DNA of 64,000 nucleotides, taken from contig OZ018318.1 of NCBI GenBank assembly GCA_963969495.1, positions 173,112,040-173,176,039 on the forward strand, in the 5' to 3' direction. The stretch's first letter is position 1; the number at the start of each line of letters is the position of its first letter. Shown one piece after another: positions 58,678 through 64,000 of the stretch. A program made the translations under genes and the position numbers. The DNA is from Ceratothoa steindachneri. Taxonomy: Eukaryota; Arthropoda; Malacostraca; Isopoda; Cymothoidae. A model generated the notes under the pieces. It searched no databases and was not told the origin of the DNA. It worked only from the letters and a program-made list of their open reading frames with translations.

Positions 58678-60077
58678 AGATAAATCCCCACTTAGAGATT
58701 CAACAAAAAGCGGAAATGTTGAACTTGCTCATGGAATTCCCAGAAGTCATTTCTGAAAACCCCGGATGTGCCAAGGATTTTATCCATAAAATAAAACTAA
58801 AAACTAATTCAGTGGTTTAAAGCAAACCATATTCTTTACCGATCCACCTACGAGAAGTCTTTAATAAGGAAGTCCGGAATTTACTAAAATTGGGAATTTT
58901 AGAGCCATCGGAGTCCGATTATTGCTCCCCCATAGTAATGGTTAAGAAACCTGATCAATCATTTCGGATGTGCGTGGACTTCCGAAAATTGAATTCAGTG
59001 ACCGTTTTCGACGCCGAGCGCATCCCACTAATAGATCAAAACCTCCATTTATTTGAAGACGCTAAATTCATCACCGAATTGGATTTGTGTAAAGCGTACT
59101 ATCAAATACCTCTCGCTAAGGAGTTCAAAAAACTGACGGCTTTTGCGACCGAGAGAGGTCTGTTACAGTTTACCAGGCTACCCTTCAGACTACTTACAGC
59201 CGGTAGCAATTATAATAGGATGATGAGGCGAATTATCGCTGGCCTAAATGACGTGTCGATTTACTTCGACAACGCGTACGTAGCTACCCGTACATGGGAG
59301 TCACACTTACACGCCTTACGCTCATTGCTGGAGAAATTGAAGGAGCAAGGTCTAACCGCCGGGCCGACCAAGTTTTATTTTGCCTACGAATCCATTGACT
59401 ACCTGGGATTTAAAATAGGACAAAAACACTTGACTACCCAGCAAGAAAAAGTGGACGCCATAGTCAAGATGCCCCAGCCGAAAACAAAGAAACAATTCCG
59501 ATCGTTTATGGGAGCGGCCTCGTTCTATAAGCGTTTTGTACCACACTTCGCTTCCATTGCGGCCCCAGTGAAAGATTTGTTAAAAAAGACAGCGTCAGAC
59601 CCTGTCACGTGGAACCCCCATGCAATAACTCAGTTGGAGGTTCTAAAAGGAAAACTCGTAACTGCGCCCATTCTTCGCGTACCAAATCCCAACAAGATCT
59701 TCTGCCTTCGCACGGACGCTAGTCAAGACGGGTTAGGGAGGGTATTGCTTCAATACGAAGATGACGAAACAGCCTATCCCATAGCTTATGTCAGTATAAA
59801 ACTGTTCAGTAGAGAAAAAGCCTACACTACTATCAAAATGGAAGCTTTGGCCATAATATGGTCCATAGGTAAATTCAAATATTATCTAATAAGGCGTGAG
59901 TTTAAGTTGGAATGCGACCATAAACCGTTGTCATACTTAAGTAAAAATAAGAGTAAGAATGGAAGACTCCTGAGATGGAGTTTTCTCTTGATGGAGTACC
60001 AGTACTCCATTCACTATATAAAAGGGTCCAACAATTGTATGGCCGACTCGTTAAGTCGGAAACCTGTCGACGATTAA
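58671..60077 (+). pseudogene. Reverse transcriptase-RNase H, inactivated
   Basis: The frame lies -1 relative to integrase and overlaps its end. It has one internal TAA at about 58818 (before SKPYSLPIHLREVF), then a 395-codon open stretch from 58890. RT motifs: VDFRKLN, ELDLCKAYYQIPL (motif A, Asp present), FTRLPFRL, and motif C YFDN where Y-x-D-D is required, so the second catalytic Asp is Asn. Then YLGFKIG and FMGAASFYKRF (thumb/connection). RNase H keeps all four acidic residues: RTDASQDG, KMEALAIIW, ECDHKPL and NCMADSLSR. RT activity is expected to be lost while RNase H might be intact. No chromodomain is seen after RNase H; the frame ends 281 bp before the 3' LTR. Confidence 0.9.
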
Positions 60078-60343
60078 GGAGCAGCCCAACTATTGTATTA
60101 TAGCAAAGTTAAGTGTAAATCAGTAGAATTGTAAGTAGGTAGGGGCGAGTAACCCCCTAGTGGTAGGTAAGAAGATCCTAAGTTGGCACAGTAATATAGG
60201 AATTAATGTAAGGTCAGGTGAAATGTTATCGAGGCATTCCCGAGTGAACTAGAATTTATTGTATAATATAATGTTCCATAAGTTACCCATTTATATTATT
60301 GTAAGGGTCGATTGGAACCCCCTCCCCCTCTTGTTAATTTCTT

Positions 60344-60358
60344 AAGGAGGGAGGTAAA
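60344..60358 (+). promoter_or_regulatory. Polypurine tract
   Basis: AAGGAGGGAGGTAAA immediately upstream of the 3' LTR, the expected position of the plus-strand primer. Confidence 0.8.
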
Positions 60359-62160
<1,802 letters not shown>

Positions 62161-64000
62161 ATTTTTAAGGATGATCAGGGGAGAGGAAACGCTCACAAAA
62201 AAGCAAAAAACCAATCAACAAAATGAATTAATATGAAATGGAAACCTTAGGAGGAGTGAGGATAATTACAAAATAAGATAATTAAATCAGTTAAATTCCA
62301 AAGACTGAAGGTTGACAAAAGGATTAAAATACCTCCTAAGCAATTAGGGAGGGAGAAAGATTTTAACGAGAGATTAACGTCAGTCATATTTTGAAAACAT
62401 GTAAGAACTGTGAAGACCTGAGTCTTAAAGTATTTTGAGTTTGTAATTATATAAGTAATCTTTATCCTGTCATTGCCATTTTTATCCTCCTATACTCCTC
62501 ACTTTATTTCCTCTGCCTTGTTTCCATAAACAGTACTCGAATAGCTATTCGCTAAATATAGCCGTCCTTAAAGAAGCTCGCTTTAATTAGAAAACACTTC
62601 GAAATGCGGATTAAAATAAGGAATTTATGATCAATATTTGAAACACATCTCACTAAAGAGTGACTATAAAAAGGAGAAATTCTTTGACATTTGTTTCAAT
62701 GGGTAGGTATTCATGGAGCATTGAAGAGTGTAGCAGCGTGATTTTAAGGTTTTGGCTTATTTTACTAAATATTTATACGTTCTCCGAAATGAAATGAAGA
62801 TACTTTTCTACCAGCCATACCTCCACCCAGCGATGCACTGTCGGTATTCATCTATAAATTTAAGAGAACAAATTTATAGAAGAACGATAAAATGACACTC
62901 AAACGGTTTATTTCTTAATTAATTGCCTAAACCCAAAAGGAAGCATGTGGGGTGTGAAATTACTGTTGACCAGCTGAGTGAGGTTAAATATTATAGATAT
63001 TCCTCTCCCACTCACTACAATTCACTTAACCATTCATCCGCTAATAATCCATAGTTAATTTTTTTCACTCACATATTCTCAAACCCTAAATTAATTTGCT
63101 TTCAATTGTTCTTTACTCGCGCTTGCTATTTAATAGTTAATAATGGCCATTCACTGCACAAATGAAGATAACCTTGTGAAGGATCCAGCTAGATGCATTT
63201 TACTGAAAATCATACAGAAATTAAACAGTTTAATCAATTAATTTATTGTTATTTAGCTTAATGCATTGTACCGTTATAGACCAAAATATCCTATTCCTTT
63301 CCATTTTTTAACGGGTTTAAATCTCACTGGAATCAAATCTATCCTAATTTTGCTTCTTCAAGAATCAGCTCCGATGCCATCATTAAAACGAGAAATTAAC
63401 CCAGATCCGATCTAGGAGCAAATGTAGGATTAAACGAGGAAGTTTGAAGAAAGAGAACTGACAGCCCCGAATCCCCCAATTATACCCAAATGATGAGAAG
63501 TCATCGGTTTACATCCCTTCTTTGTCATGTCTCGTTTACTTTATATCCCCTTCCATAATTTCTTTTATTCTTCTGTCATAATGCTAACCGGAGCGTTGAG
63601 GAATAAAAGTAGACTGCACATAAAATATGAGGAGAAGAGGTATAACTCTTTTTCTCGAGTGTGCTACAATTAATTGAATATAGCCTCAAAAATTAAATGA
63701 CTTCCTACAGAAATTTAAGGAATTTATTGCTTCTTCCCCTAAAAAAACACAGAATGCATTTTTTATAACTTTAATTTAAACAGAAATACATTTATCATTT
63801 TTAATCATAAATTCTACTCGCTATAATTTCTATATATACTTCCCTTCTTTGGTCCATCATCTGTCTCTTATGCAAACAGTTGTAACAACTAATGACATCG
63901 ATATTAATCCAATTATTCAAGTGAAATTCTTTTCATGCGATTTATTTGGTGTCATCTTTTAATTGTCGTTGAGAGAAAACTAATCCAAATGAATATAAAC
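62161..64000. other. No supported gene
   Basis: AT-rich DNA without frames or motifs that I can interpret. Confidence 0.5.

Noticed and set aside
58640..58680. -1 offset between integrase and RT frames as a programmed frameshift.
   Set aside because: No convincing X-XXY-YYZ slippery heptamer at the overlap, and the element has several other plain frameshifts.

Overview
This window looks like intergenic or heterochromatic DNA from an AT-rich invertebrate nuclear genome, most likely an arthropod. That placement rests on TE families I recognise from arthropods (a mariner lineage, a DNA transposon family, a multicopy 'WDSR' protein family) and on long (TA)n arrays; species cannot be named. I found no host gene I can defend and no CRISPR array, operon, rRNA or convincing tRNA. 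Every recognisable protein is a mobile element or a multicopy repeat family, and nearly all are broken.

Layout. 1-31 kb: mostly unique-looking AT-rich DNA with three decayed copies of one uncharacterised family (about 0.6-1.1 kb +, 18.1-18.9 kb -, 21.3-23.0 kb +), a CR1-like LINE tail (8.2-8.5 kb -), a 30-bp tandem repeat (9.3 kb) and an 80-bp minisatellite (10.7-11.1 kb). 31-39 kb: a CR1-like LINE (-), then an old, internally deleted Ty3/gypsy-type LTR element on the minus strand whose upstream end is split by a mariner sitting between two (TA)n arrays. A perfect 51-bp palindrome lies at 38.3 kb, followed by a strongly strand-asymmetric CT-rich block. 39-47 kb: no genes. 47-62 kb: a TE cluster made of an LTR-like block, a Penelope-like fragment with a GIY-YIG domain and a hammerhead-like motif, an I/Jockey-type LINE, a 2.3-kb TIR transposon with hAT-like ends, and an 8.0-kb LTR retrotransposon with both LTRs. 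The last two sit end to end inside (TA)n tracts.

The most interesting object is the LTR retrotransposon at 53877-61897 together with its diverged relative on the minus strand at about 33.1-38.3 kb. Its proteins are Ty3/gypsy-like, but the integrase is encoded upstream of reverse transcriptase/RNase H, the reverse of the usual Ty3/gypsy order, and the Gag contains a SCAN-like capsid segment. Both traits match the Gmr1-like lineage. Two independent, diverged copies share the order, so it is not an assembly artefact. The other notable items are the WDSR family, which may be an undescribed RNase-H-fold transposase, and the repeated use of (TA)n arrays as insertion sites.
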